From Theristus sp. LFF4_11 (taxonomy: Eukaryota; Nematoda; Chromadorea; Monhysterida; Xyalidae), in NCBI GenBank assembly GCA_030248135.1, contig JASANC010001862.1, positions 1 to 64,000 on the forward strand: a stretch of DNA of 64,000 nucleotides, read 5' to 3'. The stretch's first letter is position 1. Each line of letters opens with the position of its first letter. Positions 9,561 to 20,979 of this stretch are shown in pieces. Position numbers and translations under genes: made by a program. The notes under the pieces are model-generated. The model worked only from the letters and a program-made list of their open reading frames with translations. It was not told where the DNA came from and searched no databases.

Positions 9561-11546
9561 ATTTGAAAATAAAACAAATAACATCGATGCAAACGCAGAA
9601 AGCAAAAGTACTAAAAAAACAAAGGAAAAATTTAAAAAAACACACTGTTTAAAATTAAAAATCATCCAAAAATAAATCACTTCACGCACAAATTGTAATT
9701 CAAATCAAATCTAATTTCAAATTTAATCAAATTTCTGGTGGCCCCCAACTCCGCTTTGCCCCTCGATCCCCAACCCCAAATGGGTTCAATCACAGTCATG
9801 TCGAAAGAGGATTGGTCTCAACTACATATTCGCCCCTTCCCGCCCGGATTTGAGCAAATTATCACCTTTATTGCTACTCCCGCCCCCCCCCCCAGCTCTG
9901 GAATACAGTGTGGCCGAATAAATGAGGCAGTCCTTGTATTCTCCATCAAGGCGGGATTAGTCGCAGACTAGGAGTTGTCTTTTCAAGTATGCCAAGATAA
10001 CTTCCAATCGTGTGTGTAAGGCAGAAAGAATGAACGGAGTAGCATGAAAGTATCAAATAGTTTGAAAAAAACACGTCAAATTTGACACACAATTGGGGGT
10101 TTGAGTGCCTTTTTTCATCCATTCAAATTTCGAGCGCTCGTTGCACCCTGAAATAAGCTGCCATGTTTACTCGGCCATTCCGTATGCCCAAACTGGCGTT
10201 TTGAACACAACATAAGGCGACGACACGACAGCGACGACCTGAACCGCAGGAGTAGGACTACTTCTGTCTACTTCTGAAATGCATAATAAGCGTTTTAAAA
10301 ATATAGATATTTGTATAAAAATTTTTTGGTATTATCTTTTATTTTGGTTCCGAGACTTAATGCACACCAGGGATAGGAAAATGTTTCACAGAATTAAAAA
10401 TTTGGTTATGGCAGACACTTCGCCGTGTGCAGTCGTTTTACGGGTTTGGTTCGGTTGTGGGTTTTTTCCTTAGCGCGTGAAACTTTTGTGCCTCCGGTCT
10501 TCCTGAAACGATAATATTATAAACAACCAATTTCCATATTTTATCCGATTTCTAACATTTTAACTAAGAAATTAGAGGCAAAAAGTTGTTGTGTTCCGTG
10601 CATGGGTCTTGTGGACTGCAAACGCAACTGATCATCCAGTTCCAATGCAGGTCATTACAGTGGTGCTCTTAAAACTTTATGGACAGACGACAAAAGTGAT
10701 GGGAAAATTTCATAACAAACAAGAATCTTCATAACACACGGTGAGATCGCGTTTGCATAAAAACATTGCTGAGCAAAAAAAATGCCGTTTCACAGTTTAT
10801 GCTCTAAATGTTGGTGAAAAGGATCGCTCATTCTTGTAATTATCAGTTTATGCCCCAAATTTATTGAAACATGTTGTAATTGCAATATCGAACTGCACCG
10901 AAAAACCTGTTTTTTTCTGAAAATTTTGAAAAATTGAAAATGTCTGAAAAGCAAAATAAGACAAAAATAAAAGTGTCATTAACGCATGTTTTTTTCAAAA
11001 ACAAATTTACAAATGGTATAGAGAGCTAATTTTTCATTTCGTATGCATTCCAGCATTTTTTAATACGTGCATTTGCACACCGCTGAAAATAAAGATGCTC
11101 TTACCGATTAAAACAAAAAATAACCGAGAACGACATGAAAAAAACAAACATTCGATCGCATCGGAAATTACAATGTGCGGCGGCAATAAACTTGCTGCTC
11201 AACAAAGACGAAATGAATGATTTTTACGAACTTGATGGAATCAGAATTGTAACGGAGAAACGTTGACAACTAAAAAAACAAGACAAACTGCCCATGGTAA
11301 ATTAAAACGACTTGTTTTGAGGCAAAAACCACACGTGAAGAAAACCAATCATGACAGACAACACGCGCTGCCCTAAATTCGTGCATTCAAACTGTGCAGC
11401 TGCAAAACCGGACACCCCGAACAAAAATAATGCGCTTGCTATTACCGTTTCAATCGGGCTTTTTATGGTTTTCGTAACTTCATAACACGCATTTTGTTCG
11501 ATATAGTAATACAGCAGCAACTAACACCTGTTTTACACTTCAGACT
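9561..11546. other. 2 kb intergenic; dispersed repeat only
   Basis: Positions 9739-9970 hold a C-rich segment and the dispersed CAGTGTGGCCGAATAAAT repeat also seen at 5193. The rest is AT-rich without a convincing gene, RNA or repeat. The mirrored region is about 30376-32345. Confidence 0.4.
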
Positions 11547-11553
11547 TATAAAT
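11547..11553 (+). promoter_or_regulatory. TATA box of ShKT-B
   Basis: TATAAAT, about 60 bp upstream of the ATG at 11610. Confidence 0.6.
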
Positions 11554-11609
11554 AGTGCCACAGCAGCAGACATCACGCATTCATTCGTGCCTGCCTTGTA
11601 TTGTACATC

Positions 11610-13238
11610 ATGAAACTGTTGATCACGCTCGCTGCTCTGTTCGTGGCTGTGCACGCCAACACCCGTGATTGGTACGGTCACGGATGGAATCGACACGGAT
11701 GGAATGGACACGGATGGGGAGGTCGCGGATGGGGAGGTCGCGGATGGGCTTGGCCTGCATGGGGCCGACACGCTTGGCCTGCTCATGGATGGGGCCATCA
11801 TGTACCTGTTGCAGTCGAGACCAAGGTCGTTGATCGACCAGTGCCGCATCCGGTGCCCGTTGACCGACCAGTGCCACACCCCGTCGTCGTCGAACGGCCC
11901 GTCGAAAAGCCAGTTCCCGTTGATCGTCCGGTACCGCACCCTGTTCCCGTAGACCGTCCCGTGCCCCAGCCATTCCCCGTTGATCGACCCGTGCCACATC
12001 CCGTGTACGTCGACCGACCCGTCCCAAAACCGGTATACATCGAGAAGCCCGTTCCGAAGCCCGTGTACGTTGACAGGCCCGTGCCGCATCCAGTGGTCGT
12101 CGAGAAACCCGTGCCGAAACCAGTGTACGTCGAGAAAAAAGTGCACGTACCGGTGCCACATCCCGTTCACGTGCCCGTCGACCGTCCCGTGCCACACCCC
12201 GTGCCCGTGGATCGGCCTGTCTACATCGACCGCCCCGTTGATCGTCCTGTGCCACACCCGGTGCCAGTTGATCGTCCTGTGCCACATCCCGTGCCAGTTG
12301 ATCGTCCTGTGCCACATCCCGTTTTCGTCGACCGCCATGTGCCGTTCCTTCCGCAGGTAGGTTTCGCTCGGCCACACTGGACACCACAAGCGCACCTGGT
12401 ACGTCACCGTTCACAGGGGTCAGCAGAGGGTTTTGCAAATTCTGGGATTTTTACTCATCTCCATATACATACAATATGTATCTGCGTTGCCCTGCGTAGA
12501 AAACACTACCAGGTGCGTTGGTTTATATTGACGTGATTGTACAATTTTTCGATGCTGCAGTATGCGCTCGAATGAACCTGTCATTTTTTTCGTATGATAA
12601 AAGGCGCGCAAAAATTTGAATGAAAGCGGACAGAACGGGATTAGGGATCAGCAAAGCTAAGAGCAGAAAGCCATCTGTGGATAAATATGACTTCCTCTCA
12701 ACTCAATAATACAATTTCGTTCGCTCAAATGTGCGCTCGTTACTCTTCGAAGAAAGTGACCGCTTTATTCGGACATTCATAGTTTCACACACTTATTCAT
12801 GTGCACTTTTTCAGCCAGTGCACGCTCCGCTGCCCGCAGTGCCGCACGGACCCGGCTGCACGGACGCTGACGGCCTTTGCGAATACTGGGCGACCATCGG
12901 CGAGTGTCCCCGGAATCCAGCGTACATGCATCGCTTCTGCCCGGCGTCCTGCGGACTGTGCCCAGCGGTATGGCCACTTTATAAGTGTTCTGTATGAGAC
13001 TTTTTTTGAATCTGTCGTTCCACCCGAGCACAACCGGTTTCAAATGTTTGAAAGTTTCAGCTGAGATGGTACATGACGGCTGTTGAGCGACAAAAAACGA
13101 AAAAAAGCCGTTATGTTGCAGGTGAAGGTGTGCGCTGATTCCAATCCACAGTGCCCGATCTGGGCGGCCGGCGGCGAATGCACGAGGAATTCGGCGTACA
13201 TGTTTGTCTACTGCAAACAATCGTGCCATCGATGCTGA
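11610..13238 (+). CDS. Secreted Gly/Trp/His-rich, VDRPVPHP-repeat protein with two ShKT domains (ShKT-B)
   Basis: Three exons, all phase 0: 11610-12356, 12815-12967, 13122-13238; 338 aa. MKLLITLAALFVAVHA is a signal peptide. Residues ~17-65 are built of GHGWN/GRGW-like units rich in Gly, Trp and His. Residues ~70-245 are an array of about 20 units of the type VDRPVPHPV (variants EKPVPKPVY). Exon 2 gives ShKT 1 (CTDADGLCEYWATIGEC, CPASCGLCP) and exon 3 gives ShKT 2 (VCADSNPQCPIWAAGGEC, CKQSCHRC). The regular charged-Pro repeats suggest an extended structural or adhesive region, which is inference. The right-arm copy is disrupted, so this is the intact allele or copy. A conserved stem-loop follows at 13571. 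Confidence 0.85.
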
Positions 13239-13570
13239 TGCGACGCGAGCCGATCACACAATCAACAACAATAATGCTGCTGAAACTCGATTATTTCTTC
13301 CACTAAACATAGAGCTTTGCGTTGTTTGTTTCTGACGGTGCGCAGAAAAACGTTCACTTTAACAACAAACTTTTATTGCATTTGAAGGCGACGATCATGT
13401 GGTGATGAGCGGTTTTCTCTGTGTTCAGCTGTGCATCCGAATCGGGGAACAGAGAATAATGTTGCTCATTTCTCAAGCATTTTTTTATTTCTCAAGTATC
13501 TTTTTCATAACGATCTTGATTCAAGAGAACACCATCGCTGCCAAAAACTCCCATGACTGAGCATTTGAAT

Positions 13571-13654
13571 CGAAACACACAAGATTTGTCCTCTTTGTTG
13601 TTTATTTTAAGATTTCTGTCATTTTTATGTAATTCGGACAAAGTTGTGTTTTCG
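13571..13654 (+). promoter_or_regulatory. Conserved 3' stem-loop B before the poly(A) signal
   Basis: CGAAACACACAAGATTTGTC pairs with GGACAAAGTTGTGTTTTCG across a loop of about 45 nt; AATAAAAA follows at about 13662. It has the same position relative to the gene end as stem-loops A and C. The covarying outer pairs are TCC/GGA in place of ACA/TGT. Confidence 0.75.
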
Positions 13655-14021
13655 AGTGAAACAATAAAAATTAAAAGTCATGGTTACAATGTAGCTAGCT
13701 AGTTACAATGAACGGCTTCAATAAAGGCTAATTTTTAATTCGCAAAATTTCAGGTGAAAACATTTCCCCATTATGTTGCGGTGGTGTTTGCAGTTCATTT
13801 TGCGTGGCTGCGAATTTAGGGGTCCGATTTTATTGGTTGTGCGCCGAATCATCCGCCCCCCCCTGCATCGGTCTCTCCATTTCTCTCTGGGTTTCGGTTG
13901 CGACGGTGGAAAAAACTTTTTCAAGTAAAAAACTATTATTATATCAAAAAGTTGGAGCAAACTTCTACGATTGACAACTTTTCTTTTAAGAGTTTTCAAG
14001 CTTTGAAATGTTTGAGCGTTT

Positions 14022-14223
14022 TTGTTGTTGTTGTTGTTGTTGTTGTTGTGATTTTTAGGCGATGTTTTTAGCCAGGGCTAACCCAGAGAAGCGTACAGAA
14101 CGCCATTGAGTAGGGCGCCCATCGAGTTTTCTCTGTCATTAAGTGCCTATACACCCCTCGGCGGGGCTCGATCCCCCGAGCGCACAGACTGTAGTCTAAC
14201 GCACTACCACCAGGCCACGAGGG
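14022..14223 (-). mobile_element. tRNA-derived SINE with (CAA)n tail
   Basis: On the minus strand a tRNA-like head begins CCCTCGTGGCCTGGTGGTAG, contains an A-box-like TGGCCTGGTGG and a B-box-like GGATCGAGCCC, and closes with CCGAGGG complementary to the start. A body with GGCACTTAATGACAGAGAAA follows, then a (CAA)n tail (TTG repeats at 14023-14048). A flanking AAAAAACGC-type duplication is possible but is confounded by A-runs. A degenerate relative lies at 47835-47899. Confidence 0.7.
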
Positions 14224-15480
14224 TGACAAGGTTTTTAAGCAAGCCCCCAGCTCCCATCGCACTGGAATAACTATGCTGGGTCTGCGCGTTTTTTTTTGTT
14301 TCTCGGTGACGCCGCGATGACGTTTCGATAGTCGATTTTGGATTACGCGACTTTTTGTGGATTTTTTCATTTTTTTCACTCTTTCAAACTGGAACACATG
14401 TCACATGTTGGTCTTAGACCAATTGAAACTTCAAAGCCTTTGACGCCGATGCTGCTGGATGACGAGCAAACCTGCCAAAAACGTGTGTTTCTGTCAAACG
14501 GTTGGTTTTGTGCAAAATGTGATTTTTTAAGTGTTTAAGTGTTTAAGAAAATACAGATCTACAATAAGGTAATTTTTAGATATAACAAGCCCAGGCAAAA
14601 AACTGGAAGTTTTTTGACAACTTTGTTTTCAGCAAGACAAACGCGCAAACGAATCAAACATCGGACAAACGCGTTGGGACAAACACACAGCACCGCGGTC
14701 GAACCTACCTAGCAAAACGCGCGACACCGACAATTTTTAATGGCAAACGTGAAACAGGTTTTGTTAGTTTGCAAAATCCAGTTTTTCGAGTAATTCTAAA
14801 TGAATCAAACTGAAAAAAACTGTATTAGAGCTATTGATAGTTCAATTTTGTTTCGAAACAAAAAAAACGAACTTGCGTTGCTCTGCTGTGATGCAACATC
14901 AGAGGTGTGTTCTTGATGCACGCATGACACATATCGCGTTCAATTTACTTGTCATTTTGTTTCATGAAAAATAATTAAGAATTAAGCAAATTTTTTGTTG
15001 CATTTTATTATGTAGGTCATTAGCAACGGCAGCTGTGCGTGCCACAGATGCGTCTTTAACAATATTACAGATGATTGATTTAAAACAAGGTGACACATTT
15101 CGTTGCAGAACGTTTAATGCAAATTACCAGCAAATTACGTTCGCTTTGCAAGAACAGTCGTCTTTCGCTTTTGCGTGTGCATGCAGCTGTGTAATTGTCT
15201 GCTGAGGCCGAAAGCCGCTGTCAAAAAGTGTTTTGCTGCAACAAGAAACTGAGCTAATGTGAAAAAGGTGGCGTGAAATATTATTTTAACGTGTCCTGCC
15301 GTCAAGCGCACAAACACACTTTCCAGAACCGGACGCAATGCCCGGCAATTCCACCATAATTGCGCCGGCGGATCGTACAAAAGTGGCGAGCAGGCGTGCC
15401 GTTTTCGCAGTCGTTCACGACGAAAACGAAAACAGTTGCTGCTGCTTCGCACCGTGTTCGTCCCGTACAAAGCCAACCAA
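14224..15480. other. Intergenic; nothing recognised beyond the SINE flank
   Basis: No domain-bearing frame. The sequence before 15481 lacks a clear TATA box for ShKT-C. Confidence 0.4.
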
Positions 15481-16869
15481 ATGATGCGGTCGTTGCTAGC
15501 GCTGGTGGCAGTTGCCTTGGTCGCGGAGGCGGCGCATGTCGCTCCGCATGTCGCTCCGCATGTCGCTCCGCCCACTCGTCCGCTCGGCTGGGCGCATCCG
15601 TTCGCGTGGCGCAACCCCGCCCTCCACCATGGATGGTTCGCCGGCCGATTTCCGTTCGTGCACGGCCGATTCGCACACGCCGCCCCCATCGTTGCGGACC
15701 ATCGAGTGAGCGTTTGTGCGGTTTCAAACTTGATCCTGTAATGTTGTCCGAATTTCAGCGACTTCATTTGCTCCGTTTTAATTCGTTCGAGTTGGTGTAC
15801 AATTTTTTTTGTGTTGTTATGCGCTTCTTTTTTATTCCCTCCAGCCGGCGTCTTATTGTTTTAAAAAAAGCCCATCTTTTTGTCCTTCGCACCAGTTCCA
15901 GCCCACCACAAACTCACGCAACACATGCGCTCGCGTCAGTTGATCCCAGAGTGAGTTTTTCAAAGGAACCGAACAGATGCTGTTTCGTGGTCATCGAGAC
16001 GACAACGTTTCTTTATTAAACCGTGTTTTCAACCCAGAAGTAACACCGGTGTTTGTGTTGTTTTGCTTCTCAAGTCGTGTGTTTTGTTCGTTTCAGCCAG
16101 CAATCGTTGCCCCACACCACCCCCTGCCAGCAGCATGCACCGACGGTGACGGTCTGTGCGAGTTCTGGGCAGGCATCGGTGAATGTGTGCGCAACCCAGT
16201 GTTCATGCACGACATTTGTCGGGCGTCCTGTGGACTGTGCCCTTCGGTTCGTTTTTTTTGCCCTGATTTTGATTGTGGATGCTTGAAATTGCGGAGGGCT
16301 CCGAGAGGTTCAAAATCGGCGGATGGTCAAATTTGAGAGGGGGTACACTGTATTTTTGCCTATTTGGGGTGATTGTTAGATGTTCGGACGTGGGGACAGA
16401 TTAGGGTGGTGACTCACGAAGTTGGCGGAAGTGTGTCCAGAAAAAAATGCGCTCAACCGAAATCTGCTGGTGTTCCAAAGTGCCTACCACAAAACTGCCG
16501 GTTATTTGCGAACACCAAAATTCAGTTGGCTACCAAAATCTCAAAAAAAAAGTATTTATCGCAACGACACGGTGTACGTCTCAAGTGCTTCACATTCTTT
16601 TTCATTTTGTGCAATTCCAAAGTATTCAAAGAAAAATATTCTAAAGAAAACGCAAGCAAAAAAGTCAAGAAAGCAAGAAGCAAAATGTCGTGGCTCAAAA
16701 AAAGATTCCTATCTAGCTTCAAGTTTCCGTCGATCATTTTTTTTTCGTTCAGGTGAAAGTGTGCGCCGACTCGAACGCGCAGTGTCCGATCTGGGCGGCC
16801 GCTGGCGAATGCCACGTCAACCCTTCGTACATGAACGTTTACTGCAAACAGTCGTGCCTGCGATGCTAG
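15481..16869 (+). CDS. Secreted Ala/His/Trp-rich protein with two ShKT domains (ShKT-C, left copy, possible frameshift)
   Basis: Exons: 15481-15705 (75 codons), 15845-15950, 16097-16246, 16753-16869. MMRSLLALVAVALVAEAAHV is a signal peptide, followed by a triple HVAP unit and a Trp/His/Phe-rich segment. Exon 2 ends in SVDPR like ShKT-A exon 2. Exon 3 holds ShKT 1 (CTDGDGLCEFWAGIGEC, CRASCGLCP) and exon 4 holds ShKT 2 (VCADSNAQCPIWAAAGEC, CKQSCLRC). Exon 2 is 106 nt here (seven A at ~15863) but 105 nt in the right arm (six A), so the left copy is frameshifted there unless the run is a sequencing error. Donor GTTCGT after ShKT 1 is non-standard but shared by both arms. Confidence 0.75.
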
Positions 16870-17134
16870 AGCACTTCAGTCGAAACAAGCATGCTATGTA
16901 GATTCGTTCTGAAAGGTCATTGTTTTTTTTAAAGTCAACATTTATTGATCGTTGTCTTGCCAAAAATCTGAATCACTCGTGGAACAAAAACCTCCAGCAC
17001 CGATGATTACTTAGGGACTGACAATTTTTGCACTCTCATTTCTGCGTACACTCTCAGCGCCTGATGATAGTTTCTGTTGTTACCTCAATTTTCAATCGTT
17101 CAACTTTCACTTCCACCCACACGCTAGTCATACT

Positions 17135-17243
17135 CGAAAGACACAAGTTTTTGTCCAATCAGTTGCAAGCACTTTTTAGTTGTATATAATTTAAAACTTC
17201 GTGCTGTATCTGATATTATTTGTATGACAAAGTTGTGTTTTCG
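17135..17243 (+). promoter_or_regulatory. Conserved 3' stem-loop C before the poly(A) signal
   Basis: CGAAAGACACAAGTTTTTGTC pairs, with one bulge, with GACAAAGTTGTGTTTTCG across a loop of about 70 nt; AATAAAAG follows at about 17249. It sits 266 bp after the ShKT-C stop codon, equivalent to A and B. Confidence 0.7.
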
Positions 17244-17623
17244 GGAGCAATAAAAGAAAAACGAACCCAAGAAAAAAACGAAACTGGATAAAAAAAGCGA
17301 ATAAGCAATACTTGTTTGTTTCAATTTTGAAGAAATAAAAAGTGAAGTCGAACTATTTATAATAATTCGTCACTGGCCGCGAAGAAAAATTTGTGTCCGG
17401 AAAATCATTTGTCCTCTACGTATCCAGTTAGTTGTTCTCTCACGGCAAGTTCGGTGTCCTTGATGTTGACAAATTTTCTTTCACAGTAGTGTTTGTGATC
17501 GAGAATAAAAACAGGATTTTATTACGAACAGATAATGATCACGACGCAAATGAACATTATGATATCGAGTGAAACTTTTCTCGGTCGTCAAGAAATAATT
17601 TTTTAATGTTTTCAGCGTTCGTC

Positions 17624-18128
17624 TTAGACTAAAAATTTAAAGAAAACCGGTTTCCGCACGTCTGAAAGGCACAATCAATTGTATCGCGATTTATCAAATC
17701 AATTGCGATCAACGAATTTAATCGGTGGTTCAGTCACACGCGCAAGGTTGGCAATGAAAAAAACAATAATGAACGTAAAATATTATAAACAGGAACATTC
17801 GATTACCGATGACACGTAAACTTTCGCCGTTTTTTCCCGGAGGCTTGTTGAGAAAGTAGAACATCACACCTTTGTGGTCGCACATAACAACGCACAATAC
17901 ATGTACGTTCGCAACGCGTTCCCGTTCGAAACAATACCCGGTGGTTATTTGCCGTGACTGAATATTAAGTTGAACGATGATGAAAACAATGACAACAAAA
18001 ACATTGTTCTTTTTGATCTGTATAAGTGACCAATCAAGAATGTTAAAAATTGAAAATAACCAGAAACAAACAACAGCGGTGCATGCGTGGATTGACGCGG
18101 CCTGATCCAAGTGCGGTTTCTCGTCCAT
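17624..18128 (-). CDS. Small two-exon candidate gene, unknown
   Basis: Exon 1 18128-17807 (107 codons, phase 1 end, donor GTAATC) and exon 2 17661-17624 (acceptor CTTTCAG, stop TAA) join in frame to 119 codons. A hydrophobic stretch near residues 35-57 (NVFVVIVFIIVQL) could be a membrane segment. The C-terminal half, around RQITTGYCFERERVANVHV, looks more protein-like. AATAAAA lies about 100 bp downstream. The frame is fully kept in the right arm (23761-24265), but the arms are near-identical throughout, so this is weak evidence. No family is recognised; it could be chance. Confidence 0.3.
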
Positions 18129-18329
18129 TGCAACAAAATATTTTTAACAAATCATCACGCCACTTTGCGCGAAATTATTGTTAAAAATTAGTCTGAAAAA
18201 ACATTGATTGGCCGATAAAACGCATAAAAGATCTCGGAGTGTCATGCCCATGATCATTGTCGACGACACAACCACTTTGTTCGAGAACTGCTGAACACAC
18301 ACCAGCACTGTTGTTTGTTTTGTGTCGCG

Positions 18330-18497
18330 ATGCAAGTGCTGATTGCGTGCCTCGCGGTGACGCTCACTGCTGTCCACGGGTATGGCCCTCCACCGTCTCG
18401 AAAACTTGCTGTGCCACCGCCGCTTCCACCACCGCTACCAGCTCCTCTACCACCACCCCCACCACAGCCACTGATTCCAAAACTTGCTGTGCCACCA

Positions 18498-18529
<32 letters not shown>

Positions 18530-20979
18530 ACCGCCGCCGCCTCCCCCTCCCCCTCCTCCTCCTCCTGGACTGTATCCAGAACCACTTCCACATGGAGCAC
18601 CTCTTCCACCGCCACCGCCACCGCCACCGCCACCTCCTCCACACCCACTGATTAAACCAGGTGCTCCACTGCCATTTCATTTGAAAGGAGGACCAGGCGG
18701 ATTTCCGGTAGTTTATGTCAACGGACGCCGTTTCCGTCTGCGCCCAGTGATTAAGAAGAAGTTTATCGCAGCGCCACCACCTCCTCCACCGCCACCACCG
18801 CCTCCACCGCCACCACCTCCTCCACCGCCACCACCTCCCAAGACCTGGAGCGTATCCAGAACCATTTTTACACGGAGCCCCACCACCACCACCGCCGCCT
18901 CCGCCGCCACCGCCGCCACCGCCTAGAGGGCATCCACAAGGAGCACCCTTGGTAAGTGTGACAGAGAGCAACCAAACTGTTTGTGTACCAGTTCACAGTT
19001 ATGCAGCATGCTCTCATTTTTTTTTGCTTTGTGGGCTGCAGACTGACGCCGCGAGTGTTGGACTCGTTTTTGAAATTTTGCCTGGCAATCGAAGACTGCA
19101 TCGATTGCCTTGACCACCCGATGGCGCTTGCAGATTCTTGAGACTGTGCGGTTTGGCGAATTGTCGAGCTCACAGTCCCGGGGTTGCCACGGTCTTCGCT
19201 TACCGAATGAAACCGCAAAAACAGTGCCCAGCAGTCGCGGTGTCAGTCCGCAGCCCTGCAACGCAAAAAAATAACGTTAGACTTTCGTTTTCACGCGCAA
19301 AAAAAATTAGAAATTCTAAAAAAGAAGCATCCATCCAAGATTTCTTTTTGAACCTGAACCTGATAATTCAGGCAATCCATCTGTTAATATATACAACAAG
19401 CTGACGGGTGGGTGCACACTGTCGGTTGATACATGCATTCGGTCTCTGTGCAAATATTACTGTGGCGGCGGAGTTAGACAGCACAGAATGCACGCATCAC
19501 ACTGCACGCGTGTGCAACCAACCAATCGGCTTTGTTGTATTTTTAGCTAGATGAACTGTACAAATATTAAAGCTCTCGTGTAGGTATACGCTTTGTCTTT
19601 CCTGTGTTTTTAGCCCTACCAAGTGCCACCACCACCGCCGCCGCCACCCTCCTCCCTCCTCCACGCCACGCTGCCCCACTTCAAGCCCCGCCTCCGCCAC
19701 CGCCACCACCGCCCACCACCACCACCACCACCACCACCTCCGCAACATGCTGATGGTGTTCCCCCACCAGTAAGTAGTTATGGCTATCCAGTGAGTGCCT
19801 TTTAAACGCTATTTTTTGGTAGTTTTGGGCTGGGCACTTTAATGAAATCTAAACGCAACATTTTCAATGTTTCTCCACGCAGACAAATGTGTTTGTCAAT
19901 TGTCTTGTTATTTTAGCATGTCAGAGCACCACTACCTGCACCTCTTCATGCACGGCCTCCACCGCCTCCACCGCCACCCCCGCCGCCACCGCCGCCACCG
20001 CCACCACGGCCACAACTTCGCGTGCCACCGCCTCCTCCAATTCGAGCGCCCCCTCCACCACCGCCTCCACCTCCACCACCGCCACCTGCTTACGGTGGCC
20101 CACCACCAGTAAGTAGTTACGGGTATCGCTATCCAGTGAGTGAATCGTAAATTGATCTTGTTCTTTCTGGAAGACTTCGTTTTGTTGTTTGGCACGTTTT
20201 GTCCAAAAGGAAATTTTCGGGCTTTCGTTGACTGGCTGGAGCTTGAACCTGATCAACTGATGGTTTCCCTCTATTTCATGAATTACTAGCAACATTTTTT
20301 CATCAAAAATTCCATTTTTCATCTGCAAAACAACAAAAATCAAATATTTCGAACATGGAAATCCCTTTTGAATAGACCGCCTTGAGCCTGATCATGTTCA
20401 AGCGCCAGGTAGCTTTCAATCAGTTAATGTATGAGAAGTTCTAGTCCGACTATTCAAGCAAACGATAGGATGAACACAAACATTTTCAGCCCGTAAGACA
20501 ACCACTTCCGGCTCCATTCCAAGCGTCTCCTCCTCTTCCGCCGCCACCACCACCGCCGCCTCCACCGCCGCCGCCTCCACCACCACCGCCTCCACCACCG
20601 CCACCTCCACCACATGCTTATGGTGGTCCTCCACCATTAAGTAGCGATCGCTATCTGGTAAGCGATGTTCATCATGTCAATTAACTAAACACTTTATACA
20701 CTTTAACTGCCAACTAAATGGTAATGGTTTAAAGTTGTTCTCCTATTTTAGCCTCTGGAACAAGCGCCTCTGCCACCCCCACCACCACCACCACCACCAC
20801 CACCACCTCCTCCAGTTCACGCACCTGTTGGAAGAGCCCCACCTCCGTATTCTCCCCCTCGCTCCCCTCCCCCACCACCACCTTTCCGTGGACCACCCGC
20901 TCCACCTCCACCTCCTCCCCCTCCCCCACCACCACCTTCCGTGGAGCTGCTCCGGCAATCGACCGCATCGATTGTTTGA
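18330..20979 (+). CDS. Secreted polyproline protein (left copy, spans the palindrome centre)
   Basis: Exons inferred: 18330-18952, 19614-19769, 19917-20108, 20490-20657, 20752-20979. The start encodes a signal peptide, MQVLIACLAVTLTAVHGYG. The rest is blocks of 8-25 consecutive prolines separated by motifs such as PGAYPEPFLHGAP, QHAYGVPPP, HVRAPLPAPLHARP and VHAPVGRAPPPYSPPR. Exons begin after TTTTAG or TTTCAG and often end ..PPP|GTAAGT. Left exon 1 is 623 nt against 813 nt on the right and ends out of frame, so it has lost repeat units (contraction or collapse). The last residues (VELLRQSTASIV) run into a MITE-related repeat, so the true 3' end is uncertain. No ShKT domain is visible. A structural or secretory role is inference. 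Confidence 0.65.
19033..19256. mobile_element. MITE-like element with ~38-bp imperfect TIRs
   Basis: GGGCTGCAGACTGACGCCGCG at the left end is the imperfect inverse of CGCGGTGTCAGTCCGCAGCCC at the right end; pairing continues to the GTTTTT/AAAAAC steps. It lies in intron 1 of the polyproline gene. A degraded partial copy lies at about 20952-21135, and a right-arm copy at 22449-22666. No clear target duplication was found. Confidence 0.6.

Larger units (their letters stand above)
1..20022. repeat. Left arm of ~20 kb inverted repeat (palindrome)
   Basis: Read as reverse complement, this arm matches 21684-41929 almost base for base. Left position plus right position is about 41930 at the outer end, about 41900-41915 through 1-9 kb, about 41882-41889 at 15-18 kb and 41705 near the centre. 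The drift comes from small indels and one ~190-bp length difference in a polyproline exon. Position 1 still lies inside the matching region, so the arm probably continues outside the window. All genes in the arm are mirrored in the other arm. It may be a real palindrome, an inverted segmental duplication, two haplotypes joined, or an assembly foldback. Confidence 0.97.

Noticed and set aside
9369..9689. 106-codon frame overlapping stem-loop A
   Set aside because: AT-rich 3' UTR sequence; the stem-loop and poly(A) signal explain the region better.
14140..14223. A functional tRNA gene
   Set aside because: The anticodon arm does not pair well, there is an extra base in one copy, and a body plus (CAA)n tail follows; it is a SINE head.
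16422..16901. 159-codon plus-strand frame in ShKT-C
   Set aside because: It spans an intron and reads the last ShKT exon out of frame.
18364..18971. Gly/Trp-, Val/Glu- and Thr/Ser-rich frames on both strands around 18.3-21 kb and 22.7-23.6 kb
   Set aside because: They are alternative-frame translations of the CCN polyproline exons.
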